Positions 1 to 11,612 of a stretch of 64,000 nt of DNA are shown here, piece by piece; the stretch's first letter is position 1, and each line of letters opens with the position of its first letter. A model generated the notes under the pieces. It ran no database searches. It had not been told where the DNA came from and saw only the letters and a program-made list of their open reading frames with translations. This DNA comes from Magnolia sinica (taxonomy: Eukaryota; Streptophyta; Magnoliopsida; Magnoliales; Magnoliaceae), in contig NC_080579.1 in assembly GCF_029962835.1 (NCBI RefSeq), forward strand, positions 79,253,959 to 79,317,958, read 5' to 3'. The translations under genes and the position numbers were made by a program.

Positions 1-619
1 GAAATTTTCACTGGTAATGTATTTTTGGTCGGTACAACTATACCATTCGAGTTTGCGGAGTAGATTCTCAATGTTCCTATCATGCCTCAAAAATTCAGAA
101 CACGAGTACGATGACCCTGATCCCGAGCTCAAGTATGTGAACTAATATTTTAGGCATTCATTTATCACATTTACATTCAATTTATTATACATCTAAATTA
201 AACCATGATAATTGAAATTTAAACATTTAAAATGGCTTCCTAGAATTCACAATCTAACTAATCACCATTGATCCTTCTCATGATTATAATTTTCTAAACA
301 AGAAAAAATAAAAAACTTAATTTCCAATAGAAATAGACATTTATGTATTATTCATTTTCTGCTCATCTTTCTTCCTATAAACCTGTAAGAGTTAAATATG
401 GGTGAGCTAAAAGCCTAGTGAGATCATATCCACCACAAGTGAATTCCAAAGACATACAAATAATTTGTTAAAGGCAAAAGCTAACATAATGTCGGTAGAA
501 TTAAGACAAATTGATGTTTACTCCAAGATGCAATGCATAAGCTAGATGATTAAAATGTTATGAATAAAGTGCATATAATAAATTATTTAATCTTAATCAA
601 TTCAATATAATAGTTTTTC
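1..619. other. AT-rich intergenic DNA, nothing recognised
   Basis: Both strands were read. There are frequent stops in all frames, no protein motif and no structural RNA pattern. The stretch is A/T rich with scattered homopolymer runs. It runs into the degenerate tandem repeat that starts near 620. Confidence 0.6.
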
Positions 620-960
620 ACAAACTCACATGGCACTGACATTAGGAATCTTTTGCAATCCTGACATACTCACCTAACTAGTCCAGCGAAGCATATACTT
701 GTATCCAATATCTCGTATGGTACTAATATCAGGAAACTTTCTCAATCTTGACATACTTACCTAACTAGTCTAGCAATGTAACAATCCTGACATGCACACA
801 AATGAGCAATCTTTACATGCTCACCAATCAATGGAGCAATAAATATCACATAGCACTAACATTAGGAACCTTTTGCAATCTCGACATATTCACCTACTTA
901 TCCGGTGAAACGAAAATCCTGACATGCACACAAATCAACAATTCTAACATGCACACCGAT
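620..960. repeat. Degenerate tandem repeat around CATGGCACTGACATTAGG
   Basis: Three diverged units can be aligned by eye, starting near 629, 716 and 850. Each has the order: gtAC/GCACTgACATtAGGaa, a TTTtGCAATC block, a GACATAcTCACCTA block and often a CCTGACATGCACACAAAT tail. Spacing between units is about 90-130 bp and units differ by many substitutions and indels. The short open frame across it looks like a chance by-product of the repeat. No coding role is seen. Confidence 0.6.
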
Positions 961-1429
961 TTGTCGTTTAAAAATAAAAACAAATCCAATTTTCAAGTTT
1001 TCCAGTTATGTCATGATTATGCAACCAATTCATTCCTCAAGCAATCATAATGCAAGCCAATAACATGATTTGAAGTACACAATGCTCATGATGCATGTAA
1101 TGTTAATAGATACATAACTTTAACAATAAATCTGCACTCAACAATGATTCAAGAGACTAGCAATCCACTGAGTTGAAACAAGTTTTAAGCCATCCATTTG
1201 TTTTTAACATTGTGGCCCACTTAATTGATAGAATGGACTGACTTCCAAGCCACCCCATCTATGTAGAGGGTCCTAACTGGTGGCTGGTTTGGATGTTTTT
1301 CATGTGGGTCATCTTAGCCATGTGGGTCATCTTAGCCTATGCAACAACTAGTAGAGTATATCTGCCTTGTATAGTTGTGCAAATTAAATGAGAAATATTG
1401 ACGCATGACATGGGTGCATGTGGATGGCT
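961..1429. other. Non-coding stretch with no recognised gene
   Basis: Low-complexity A/T-rich sequence followed by scraps of GTGGCCCAC / CATGTGGGTCATCTTAGCC repeat. The CATGTGGGTCATCTTAGCC phrase occurs twice in tandem around 1300-1340. No protein domain or RNA gene is visible. Confidence 0.5.
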
Positions 1430-1726
1430 GAGTCAAACTGTCCATCCATTTTAGCAATTCATTGTAGAGCATGAACCAAAAATGAGGCAAATCCAAAGTA
1501 CATGTGGACCACACCGCACACTATAGTGGAAATTGAACACTTATTATTGAAAACTTGTTGGGGGCCACGAAAGTTTTTGATCAAGCTGATATTTGTGTTT
1601 ATAGTTCATTCATGTCTTTCCAAGCTTATGAATATGTTGAATGACAAACGCACATCACTGTGGGCCCTACAAAAATTTTCAATTTTAATTGTGGAAGATC
1701 AATATCCTCCTGTATCATGTGATGTA
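1430..1726 (+). repeat. Partial copy of dispersed repeat family A
   Basis: The order of blocks is that of the intact copy at 4213-4758: CCATCCATTTTAGC, AAATGAGGCAAATCCAAA, GTGGACCACACC, GAACACTTATTATTGAAAAC, AAGTTTTTGATCAAGCTGAT, then GTGGGCCCTAC. Terminal arms are missing or diverged. Family A has no open frame and behaves like a non-autonomous foldback element. Confidence 0.6.
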
Positions 1727-3463
1727 TATTAGTGCACTGATATGTACACCTTGTTTGTTAATCACATGCGTTTATGTGTCAGATAGTCAGTTGAGCCCTT
1801 TGAAGTTGAATACCGAAGACACATGAAGACTGAAGCATTCAGAAAGTGAAGAACAAGTAAATAAAGTGCCTTGAGGACCCTAACATTGACTCAAAACAAC
1901 CCTTGAACCTCTAAATGATCATTACCGTAATATGAAAATCTCATGCGATCATCATTTAACCTCAGGAACCTTATTGAAACATGATAAGATAGGCTATAGA
2001 GGTCCTAAGCCATTAGAAATAAAACTATCCAAACCAACAGTCTTAGTGGTGTGCTCGAGCGAAGCTCGATTGATCAAGTCGATTGACCGAACATGGCAAC
2101 AAACGTCCAGTAAGCAACTGGCCTAAAATTGTTTTAGTTCGAGTACTCAAGGCACAATCTCGATTGATCAAGGGATCTTCGATTCCTCTCGAGCAATCGA
2201 GCTCAATCGATCGAACATGGCCAAAATAGTTCAGCAACTTCACAAGACCATTTTTGGCCTTGCTCGATCGATCGAGGGCCTAGCTTGATCGCTCAAGCTT
2301 AGCCATTTGAGATCCGTTGGAGCCTTTTGTTATAAATATTACATTCATATCTTTGGGCATTAGAGGGGTTTTCATTGTAAATAGAGGATATGTGTTCTCC
2401 TTCGCTTTAATGAGCATTCGATGCTCTTAATCGAAGATATGGATGATCTATCACTTTTCTAGATATTAGATATTGTGCCTATAGTCAAATCCATGTCTAA
2501 AATCTCTACAAGACCTTTCTAGGTGAATCCCTTATGATTTCAATTCTCCATTAATTATAAGAGATTCACCCAATCTCTCATCACCTTGGTCACCTCAATT
2601 AAGCATTACATGCAAGGTAATTTACCATAAGAGCTGAAGCTTTAGCAACGCATCATCATTAATGATCGAGGGAGCAACGGAAGAACTAATTCAAGCACGA
2701 GAGAACTTTTAAAAAGTGACTTAACCACAACATGTCAAATGGGCTCAATTCAATGAATAAGTAGTAATTAGTGAGTTCATACTCTCTTTCTTTGTATTGG
2801 ATTAAGGGTAAGGGTTTGTAATCGAAACTCGATAGGTTCTTATATAGCACCTAGGCTCTTTTGTAGGGTTAAATTCTCCAGACACGAGTGTGTACGTGTT
2901 AGTCTCCATGAGAGCCCCAAGTAGGAATATACGTAGGTCCTTAGAATAGGGCTGAGTTTGTTAGTTAGTCGATTGAACACCAACTAAAGTCTCTCGTGGG
3001 AGCCTTTGACAGGAGTGTACGCTAGGTAGGTCCTTGTGTAGGGCTATAAAGGTTAGAGATGAACCTAATTTAAAACATCTTGTAGTGAAATCCGGTACAC
3101 TAATGGGTTGAGTGTGTCCGTTGAGAGTGTAATAGGAAATCGAACAACTATACATGCTTGTGTTTATGTTTATTTTTTAGCACTTGTTTAACATTTCTTA
3201 TGTGATTGTTTAGATGAATGCTAGGAGTTGATGGTTAGCACATCCCACACACACATGTATACTATCTTATTTAGACTAGTTGCTTAATGAGCATGTTACA
3301 TCTTTTGTAGTCTATGTGATTAGACCCTCTATTGGCTTGGAAGCCTCAGAGTTAATTGTCTTACTTATTTTAAATTGACACATTAGCATAAGTAACAATT
3401 GTATGTTTAATAAGTATAAATTTTATTTGGTCTTAATCATACCCCCTCTAGATATGGATTTCA
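1727..3463 (+). mobile_element. Probable Sirevirus-type LTR (solo or truncated)
   Basis: The right end has the Sirevirus LTR signature, a C-run followed by TCTAG (ACCCCCTCTAGATATGG at about 3441-3457), directly comparable to the right end of the clear Sirevirus LTR at 19613-21533. Inside are phrases typical of these LTRs, such as a GGGTTTGTAATCGAAACTCG block and a CTCCATGAGAGCCCC block. An array of TCGATCGATCGAG-like motifs lies at 2040-2300. No pol sequence adjoins it. The left end is uncertain because no TG with a matching target duplication was found, so it may be truncated. No coding capacity. Confidence 0.55.
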
Positions 3464-4205
3464 TTCTATATCTCCACCAAGCTTCCATACATAGCCCATG
3501 GCCCACCGCCATGCACAATTTCAATGCAATCTACTTAACCTTATAATCTACTCATTTTCAAGCCCATGCCTTAAAATGAGCTAGTAAAATATATAGATGG
3601 CATGGATCAAACATAGACATCATGGTGGGACCCATAAATTTTATGTGAGATGTAATCCTAGTTCACAAAGCACATTTACCTCGTCAGTTCTATCTCCCCA
3701 AACAACAATATTTAAAAGTAATCATTATTCATTTAGCAACATTTACTATGGTAAATGGTTAAACAAATTGGGCATAAAAGGAGAAATAATGATTGTCCAT
3801 CAAGAAAAAGAATTAGCAAGGATGTTTTAAGATTCGTGACCTAACATGAGTCCACCCCCTTGAGATTATTGGGTGTGGCTTTGGTGAATCCCTCACCATG
3901 GGGCTCATCTTAATGTTTTTCTCTTACATCCACGCCGTCCATCCGTTTCTCCAACTCATTAGCATATCCAAATCTTAAGTGGACCATGCCACAGGAAATA
4001 GTGTTTTTGGGTTTCACATGTGGCCCACATGCTTACCCATCATTTGGATCTCTTTGGTCCTTGAAGTGGCTCCGTATTTAGATAGGCTTCACCATAATGG
4101 CTGCCAAAGCTGATGGACATTATCTATACAGAATGCATACATCCTGGTAGGCATAAATAAGGTTTCAACGATTTGTGTGTGTGTGTGACACATGCAACAA
4201 GGTGG
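3464..4205. other. Intergenic DNA with fragments of dispersed repeats
   Basis: No gene seen. From about 3840 there are family-A-like scraps (CACGCCGTCCATCCG, AAGTGGACCATGCCACAGG, CACATGTGGCCCAC). A short TG run lies at about 4173-4187. The open frame at 3597-3830 has no recognisable motif and is not supported. Confidence 0.5.
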
Positions 4206-4212
4206 GTTACTT

Positions 4213-4758
4213 GGGAAACGGATTGGCTACTCCCCCTCCCACCAGCCCTGTGGCTAGCGGTCAGTGCTCTGTGGGCCCCACCATGATGTATGTGTTTCAT
4301 CCATGCCGTTCATCCATTTTTACAGATCATTTTATGGCTTGATCCCAAAAATTAGAGGGATATAAATCTCAGGTGGACCACACCACAGGAAAACAATAGT
4401 GATTGGATATCTACCATTAAAATCCTCCTAAGGCACACTGTACTGTTTATTTGACATCCAATCTGTTGATTAGGTCATATAGACCTAGATGAAGGGAAAA
4501 AAACAAATATCAGCTTGATCCAAAACTTTTATGGCCCCCAAAAAGTTTTTAATGGTCGACGCTCGTTCAACCTTGTTTCCTATAGTGTGGTCCAGTTGAG
4601 ATTGGGATATACTTCATTTTTGGTCTCATACCCTAAAATGATCTAGAAAAATAAATGGACGACATGGATGAAACACATACATACATCATGGTGGGTTCCA
4701 CAAAGCACCGACCACCAGCGATTGGCTGGTGGCAGGGGAAGTAGCCAATCCGTTTCCC
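4213..4758. mobile_element. Full-length family A foldback MITE with target duplication
   Basis: The ends are inverted copies: the left begins GGGAAACGGATTGGCTAC and the right ends with its reverse complement. The inverted similarity continues for over 80 bp through CAGTGCTCTGTGGGCCC and CATGATGTATGTGTTTCATCC, and more loosely into the middle. GTTACTT precedes the element (4206-4212) and follows it (4759-4765). The match can be stretched to 9-10 bp because of flanking Gs, which suits Mutator-like insertion. No open frame, so non-autonomous. This copy serves as the reference for the partial family A copies elsewhere. Confidence 0.8.
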
Positions 4759-4831
4759 GTTACTTGGGCTTTCCAAGCTGATGGTCAATGTGTAGAAAAT
4801 AGATAGATCATGGTAGGCATGTGGGCCCAGA

Positions 4832-5751
4832 TGTTGTATTTTATTTTAAAATAAATATTAAAATTTAATTTTCAAATTTTTTATTTCCCTCCACATTTGA
4901 AATTTTTGGTGTTTTTGAGTTATGGGTTTTGTCCCACATCGGATTTAACAAAGAAATATATCTTGTATGTAAGATTAGGCTTTTTTCCTTGGGGCTTAAG
5001 CCCCATTCAAGGGGCATATGAATTTAATCCTATAGGGGTGTCATTAACCACACACGTGTGCACGCATGCCAAGCCGAGCCGAGTCGAGTAGAGTCCGAGT
5101 CCGAGTCTGTGTGCGTGTGGCATGCGCGACGCGACGCCATGGGACGAGACGTGCTGGGTTGGGCATGGGCGCGGGTGTGGTGCGAGTATACTCTCGTGGG
5201 TGTGTGTATTTATGGGTACTCGCGGGACTTTAGTTGCGAGAGTGTACTCGCACTTGCGCCTTTTCATTTTAAACTAGAGAGATGTGTCTGTTCCAGTTGG
5301 TCGCATCTATTAAGTTTAAACCCAAAAGACCTAACCCTTTCTAAAAAGTGCTTAATGTATCACTTTGAAGTCTATAGAAGGACTTCCATTCCAATTTCAA
5401 ATATACGAAAAAATTATCTCTCTTATAAAACTCTCTCTGATACTGTTTTATGAATATTAATTCTTGAGTTCGTCGCTGAGTCAACTCAGCACTTTCGAGT
5501 TAAACTGCAAGTGATTCGAACCTGCATATAGTGAGTGCACCGCTGGGACCGAGTAATAGTCATTGTATCCTGGAGGTTGATTGCTCTGGAAACCTATTGC
5601 ACTTGGGACGCTATTCAAGGGGAACAAATTCGATTTCAAGTCAAGTGACTCACGTCACGCCTTGACTCAAATATATAAGTTTTGTCTCTAAAATTTATTT
5701 TTTTTGTTCTCAATTTTAATATTCTTTTTAATTCAACTAAATATTCCAACA
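4832..5751 (+). repeat. 5' LTR of copia-1
   Basis: Direct repeat of 10219-11116. The shared order is TTTGGTGTTTTTGAGTT, TCCCACATCGGATTT, GAAATATATCTTGTATGTAAG, CACACACG, the CACTTGCGCCTTTTC block, GATACTGTTTT, AACCTATTGCACTTGGGACG and TATTCCAAC. The CCGAGT/CGAGTC-rich run around 5075-5110 is a likely U3 repeat array. Ends TG...CA. Confidence 0.92.
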
Positions 5752-5784
5752 ATCTTGAAATTGAATTGTTGAATTAAATAGACT

Positions 5785-6640
5785 ATGACTACCATAACAA
5801 TAAATGCTTCTGCTAAGTTAGCCAAAATTGAACCGTTCGTTGGACAATGTTTTAAACCGTAGAAATAAGAACTGATGTTCGCATTGACTACTCTTAAAGT
5901 TTCATACATACTATCTAAATCATTTACTATAGATCCATCAAATCAAACCGAAGTAGCAGATGAAAATAATTGTAAAAACTATATTTTAAACTCTTTGTCC
6001 AACGAACTATATAACGTGTATGCTTCTTATGAATCTGCTAAAGACATATGGACTGCTTTAGAAAAGAAATACATATTAGAATATATAGGTGTTAAGAAAC
6101 ATGCAATTGCTAATTTCCTTCATTATAAAATGACAGACGATAAACATATCACAAATTAAATTCATGATTTTCATAATCTAGTTCATGAACTGTCAACAGA
6201 AGGAATTAAGTTGGATGAAGTATTTCTGTCAGGAGTGCTAATAGAAAAGTTACCGCCCTCTTGAAAAAAATATAAGAATAGATGAAACATAAAAAGAATG
6301 GTGTTTCTTTGAAAACCACTATCGTACACATATGAATAGAGGAGGCCAATAAAATCAGGGACCAAAAAGAAAATGAAAATGAATAGATTCAAAGGTAAAT
6401 CTTGTGGAATCAAGTAGGAAAAACAATAAGAAAAGGAGCAAATGTTATAACTGTGGCAAACCTAGACATTATGCAAATGAATACAGGCTCAAAAAGAAAA
6501 ATGTAAACAATTAATTCAAGAAAAAGGAAAATTCCTATAACTGTGGAAAGTCTGGGCATCATACTAAAACCTATAGGCTTAAGAAAAATAAAGATAAGCC
6601 ACAAGCTAATCTTAAAGAAACAAGCAATGAGTCTGACATG
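5785..6640 (+). pseudogene. Copia-1 gag remnant
   Basis: Gag would form the cytoplasmic nucleocapsid particle that packages element RNA. The frame opens at ATG 5785 (MTTITINASAKLAKIEPFVG), 34 bp after the LTR, and hits a stop after about 26 codons. The middle part reads as the UBN2-type gag domain (LSNELYNVYASYESAKDIW, then an IHDFHNLVHELSTEGIKLDE stretch). Two zinc knuckles follow around 6443 and 6530, both damaged: the first has CYNCGKPRHYANEY with Tyr in place of the last Cys, the second starts with Ser and also ends in Tyr. Several stops lie between these parts. Not functional. Confidence 0.85.
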
Positions 6641-9600
6641 GTCATAGCTGTGATGTCAAAAGTCTTTCTTATAAACAACTTGGAGTGGGTACTAGACACT
6701 GGTGTAACTAGGTACGTGTGCAAGGATCGTAGCATGTTTACCTCCTACCAAGTATCAGAAAATGATGAACAAGTGTTCATAGGTAATGTTAGAACGTCTC
6801 CAGTTGTAGGGAAAGGGAAAGTACTTCTAAAACTTAGTTCTGGAAAGACTCTAATGTTGAATGATGTCTTACATGTGCCTGACATTAGAAGAAACTTAGT
6901 CTATGGTTCGCTCCTCAATAAGGCTAGTATCAAGTTAGTATTTGATTTAGATAAGCTTGTAATGACTAAGAATGAAACTTTTGTTAGTAAGAGATACTAT
7001 AGTTATAATTTATTCATTGTAAATGTATCCAATGATAATAATAAGAGGATATCCAGTTCTGTTTATATTGTTGAACCCTTTTATCTATAGCATAGTAGAT
7101 TAAGTCATGTGAATGTAGTGTCTTTGAAGAAAATGAAAAGATTGGGTTTATTACCTAATATATCTAATGAAGAATTTGAAAAATGTGAAACATGTGTAGA
7201 ATTAAAATTCATTAGAAAACTCTTTAAACGAATAGAAAGATCACCTGTTCTATTAGAGTTGATACACAGTGACTTAGGTGATTTTAGAAATCATATGTTT
7301 AGAGGTGGAAAAAGATATTACATAACTTTTTTAGATGACTACTCTAGGTTCACTAGAGAATATCTATTAAGGAACAGATGAAACTTTATATATTTTTTCT
7401 AAGTATAAAATTAAAGTTAAAAATCAGTTAAATATAAAAATTAAAAGACTTAGAACAGATAGAGGAAGTGAATATGAATCTTCTCAATTTAGAGAATTGT
7501 GTGAAAAGAGTATAATAGTTCAAGAAACTACAGCTCCTTATACACCAGAACAAAACGGAATAGCAGAACGTAAGAATAGAACTCTAAAAGAGATGATGAA
7601 TGCTATGTTAAATAGTTTAGGCTTACCCTCAAATATGTGAGGAGAAGCAATTCTTTCTGCTTATTATATCCTAAATAGAATTTCTTCTGAATCTTCTAAA
7701 CAAACACCTTATGAACTTTAGAAGAATCATGTTCCTAATTATAAATATATCAAAGTGTGGGGGTGTCTTGCTAAAGTTGGATTACCTAAAACGAAGAAAA
7801 GAAAGTTAGGCTCTAAAACAATCGACTGTGTATTTATAAGGTATGCACAAAATAGTGCAGCTTACAAGTTTCTAGTTTAAAAAACTAAGGATATTATTCT
7901 AAATCCTAATACAATTATAGAAGTTATGGATACAAAATTCTTTGAGAACGTATTCCCTATGAAATCTAAATCTATAGGAATAGAGGAAGTTAATGAATCA
8001 GATATCACGTCTATTAGTAAAAGTGCTTGCAAGCAAGTAGTAGAAGAGATACAATCAAGAAAAAAGTAATAGAGTTAGAAGAGAAACTAACCTAAGATAT
8101 GATTTTTTCACCTTCTTAGTAGAAGATGATCCTATAACCTATACAGAAGCAATTAATTCTCCATATGTAACCTTTTGAAAGGAAGCAATAAATGATGAGT
8201 TGGAATCTATTATATCTAATAGCACTTGAAAACTTGTAGACCTACCACCTGGAAACAAACCAATAGGCTATAAATGGGTGTTTAGAAAGAAACTAGAACC
8301 AGATGGGACTATTGATAAGTTTAAGGCTAGTTTAGTAGCAAAAGACTTTAAACAAAAGGAATGAATAAATTACTTTGATACATATTCCCCTGTAACTAGG
8401 ATTACAACTATTAGAGTCTTAATAGCGATAGCCTCCATATATAAACTGGTGGTACACCAGATGGATGTTAAGATGGCTTTCCTAAATGGAGACTTAGAAG
8501 AAGAAATATATATGGAGCAACCTAAGGGTTATTAGATATCTGGTAAAGAAAATAAAGTATATAGACCAATTAAATCATTATATAGTTTAAAATAGGCTCC
8601 TAAACAATGACATGAAAAATTTGATGGTGTTTTAAAATTAAATGGTTATCATATAAATGATGTAGATAGATGTGTATATAGTAAAATTTCTATAAATAAT
8701 TATGTTATTATATGCCTTTATGTTGATGACATGTTTATATATTTTTAGAACTAATATTAAATTAGTTATTGCGACTAAGAAATTCTTGTCACCTAAATTT
8801 GACATGAAAGATTTAAAAGTGACTAGTGTATCTTGGGTATTGAAGTAACCAGGAAAGATGGTATTATTATATTATCACAATCTCATTACATTGAAAAGTT
8901 ATTGAGAAAGTTTAACCATTTTGACTGTTTACCTGTCAGTACTCCTTATAATTACAGTGTGACTCTTATGAAGAATCCAGGAAGTAGTGTATCTCAATTA
9001 GAGTATTTCAGAATAATTGGTTGCCTTATATATCTAACAAACTACACTAGGCCAGACATAGCTTTTGCAGTAGGAAGGTTAAGTAAATATACACATAACC
9101 CTAGAAAAAAGCATTGGAATGCCTTGTTTAGGATTTTGAGATACCTAAAACGCAGTATTGCCTATAGTTTACATTATAATGGTTTTCCTACTATATTAGA
9201 AGGATACGGTGATGTTAACTGGATTAGTGATTTAAATGAAACAAAATCCACTAGTGGATATGTCTTCACTATGGGTGGAGGAGCAGTCTCTTGGAAGTCT
9301 ACCAAGCAGACATGTATTGCTCGGTCAACTATGGAATCTAAGTTTATTGCCTTAGAAAAGGCTGGATTAGAAGCCGAGTGGCTTAAAAATCTCTTAGCTG
9401 ATATACCATTGTGGTTAAAACCTTATCAGCCATGTCTATTCATTGTGACTGTCAAGCAGTTGTAGCAAAAGCTAAATGTAAAATATATAATGGAATGAAT
9501 AGACATATTAGACTCAGACACAACATAGTGAAACACATGTTGTGTGATGGAGTCATATTTATTGACTTTGTGAGGTCATAAAAGAATCTGGCAAATCCTC

Positions 9601-9716
9601 TGACCAAAGGAATATCTAAAAGGTCAGTTAATGATACATCGAAGGGAATGGGGCTGAGCCTAATATATGAGCTGCTAGTGTCGACAACCCAACCTATACA
9701 AGTGGAGATCCCATGA
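6638..9716 (+). pseudogene. Copia-1 pol remnant (protease, integrase, RT, RNase H)
   Basis: Protease: WVLDTGVTRYVCKD near 6685, with the catalytic DTG retained. A GAG-pre-integrase segment has a stop exactly where the usual Trp of LWHSRLSH stands (about 7088). Integrase: LIHSDLGDF and FLDDYSRFT near 7260-7350, a frameshift near 7375, then TDRGSEYES and PEQNGIAERKNR. RT: GYKWVFRKKLEPDG at about 8270, QMDVKMAFLNGDLEEEIYM at about 8460 and LYVDDMF at about 8720. RNase H: 8833-9465 is still open, and the end reads NGMNRHIRLRHNIVKHMLCD and NPLTKGISKR. Many stops sit at expected Trp or Gln codons (TGG to TAG/TGA, CAG to TAG), a pattern of C-to-T decay on either strand. Confidence 0.9.
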
Positions 9717-10218
9717 GATAGGTTCAATGGGTAAATAACAAGACACGAGGTAGACGATTACACTGATTTATATGAGCCTCTTTTATAGTATACAATGTGA
9801 GCAGCAACGTAGAAGGATGAGTTTTTTAGAACTTTTAATGGATCCATAGCCATATATTTAATGGAGTACACAGTTGTTACATATACTTGATGGAATTCAC
9901 CTATATAGGTGTGGAGGTGAAGGCTACTTTCTATGAGAATCTAGGCGAATTCTCTAGAGCACTCATGAAATACAGGTAATGGTATATGGCTGAAACACAC
10001 CGAACTGCAGAATCACTTGCAGAGGAAGAGTTGTGTGAGTGGCATGTATTTGAGATTTACATTAAAAGGATTCAAGTTTAAGACTATGGTGTCACCTGAT
10101 TCCTATATACTTATCTTGTTTACTCTAATGTCAGTTCAAGTCTATGGTGACACCGGCACCATTGCACAACTATTACGTTTCAACCCGAAAGAGTTTTATT
10201 TTAAAACATGTGAATGAT
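9717..10218 (+). other. Copia-1 untranslated region between pol and 3' LTR
   Basis: About 500 bp with no domain. It lies within the element, between the end of RNase H and the 3' LTR. The polypurine tract normally found just before the LTR is not clear: the last bases are AACATGTGAATGAT. A small internal repeat, AAGTCTATGGTGACACC / AAGACTATGGTGTCACC, occurs near 10079 and 10138. Confidence 0.6.
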
Positions 10219-11116
10219 TGTTGTATTTTATTTTAAAATAAATATGAAATTTTGACTTTCAAATTTTTGGTTTCTCTCTAAATTTGGAATTTTTGGTGTT
10301 TTTGAGTTGTAGGTTTCATCCCACATCGGATTTGACAAAGAAATATATCTTGTATGTAAGATAGGATTTTTGCCTGGAGGCTTGAGCTGCATTCAGGGGG
10401 CATGTGAATTTGGTCCTATGGGGGGCTATAACAATAACTTTAATCTATGCCATTGACCACACACGCGCGCGCCAAGCCGTGCCATGTCGAGTTAAGCCAA
10501 GTCCAAGTCCGAGTCTATGTCCGTGTGTGTGTACGCGTGCGGGTGTGCGACGCGACGCAATGAACTGGGCTGGGCTGGGCATGGAAGCAGGTGTAGTGGG
10601 AGTATACTCGCGTGGGTGTGTGTGTGTATGGGTACTTGCGAGACTTTAGTTGCTAGAGTGTACTCGCACTTGCGCCTTTTCGTTTTAAACCAGAGAGATG
10701 TGTATGTTCCAGTTGGTCACATTTATTGGGTTTAAACCCAACGGACCTAACCCTTTCTAAAGGGTGCTTAATGCACCACTTCGGACCTAACTCTCTCTGA
10801 TACTGTTTTTTGAATTTTAATTGCTGAGTTCGTTGCTAAGTCAACTCAGCAGTTTCGGGTTAAACTGCAAGTGGTTCGAGCCTGCGTACAGTGAGTGCAC
10901 CGCTTGGACCAGGTCATAGTTGTTGTATCCTGGAGGTCGATTGCTCTGGAAACCTATTGCACTTGGGACGCTGTCCAAGGGGAGCAAATTCAATTTCAAG
11001 CCAAGTGACTCACGTCACACCTCAACTTAAATATATAAGTATTCTATCTCTAAAATTTATTTATTTTTTTGTTCTCAATTTTAATAGTCTATTTAATTCA
11101 ACCAAATATTCCAACG
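10219..11116 (+). repeat. 3' LTR of copia-1
   Basis: Direct repeat of 4832-5751, slightly shorter through indels. Begins TGTTGTATTTTATTTT and ends TATTCCAACG, immediately followed by the target duplication CCAGA (11117-11121). The terminal A has become G. Confidence 0.92.
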
Positions 11117-11612
11117 CCAGATGCTCCCACTGGTGCAAACATGCCCACTATGGCATCAAGGTGAGCTCCGTGGTGCGCAAGGGCTAAGGCCGAAAGAGGG
11201 TTTCTATTGTGGGCGTCATCATCCCATTGTTTTTTACGGCATAACCCACCTAAGATCTGGATCTGCTGCATTTTTGGGCTCATTCCCTAAAATGAGATTG
11301 TAAAATACATAAAAGAGTGAATTTCTCAAAAACATCATAGTGGGCCTAGGAGTTTTCAACGATAGGCATTCAATCCTATTGTGTCATACAGTGTGGCCCA
11401 ACCGAGTATTGGATATGTTTTAATTTTTTGCCCAAGCCTTAAAATGATCAGGGGAACCTAATGGACGGGGTGGATATTAAATATATACATCAAGGTGGGG
11501 TCCACAATGGCAACAACATGCTTTACCACACCCTGTTAGGTGACAACGTTAGTTACTGCTCTGGCAACCTTTTTTTCTGGTGTTGTGAAAAATCAAGCTC
11601 GGCTTTGATACA
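11117..11612. repeat. Fragments of dispersed family A repeat; no gene
   Basis: After the CCAGA duplication the sequence carries family A blocks: TGGTGCAAACATGCCCAC, GGATCTGCTGCATTTTTGGG, CATAGTGGGCC, CAGTGTGGCCCAACC, GGACGGGGTGGAT and ATCAAGGTGGGGTCCAC. No protein domain. The last 30 bp (near 11583-11612) end in a sequence resembling the complement of a tRNA-Met primer site; see the next entry. Confidence 0.55.

Larger units (their letters stand above)
4832..11116 (+). mobile_element. Copia-1: complete, decayed Ty1-copia retrotransposon
   Basis: Two direct repeats of about 0.9 kb (4832-5751 and 10219-11116) flank gag and pol remnants in the order gag, protease, integrase, reverse transcriptase, RNase H, which is the Ty1-copia order. 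LTRs begin TGTTGTATTTTATTTT; the left one ends CCAACA and the right CCAACG, so the right terminus has a CA to CG change. The 5-bp duplication CCAGA is present at 4827-4831 and 11117-11121. All reading frames are broken by many stops, so the copy cannot encode its own movement. LTR divergence (substitutions and small indels) points to an old insertion. Confidence 0.93.

Noticed and set aside
5058-5267. Possible exons of a host gene in CGAGTC-rich DNA
   Set aside because: The same sequence is in the second LTR, so it belongs to the element.
5007-5453. Overlapping open frames on both strands in the first LTR of copia-1
   Set aside because: They lie in LTR sequence that is repeated with indels at 10404-10735, where the frames differ; no motif.
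6410-6604. Hydrophobic minus-strand frames as small membrane proteins
   Set aside because: They are the antisense of Lys-rich gag zinc-knuckle sequence.
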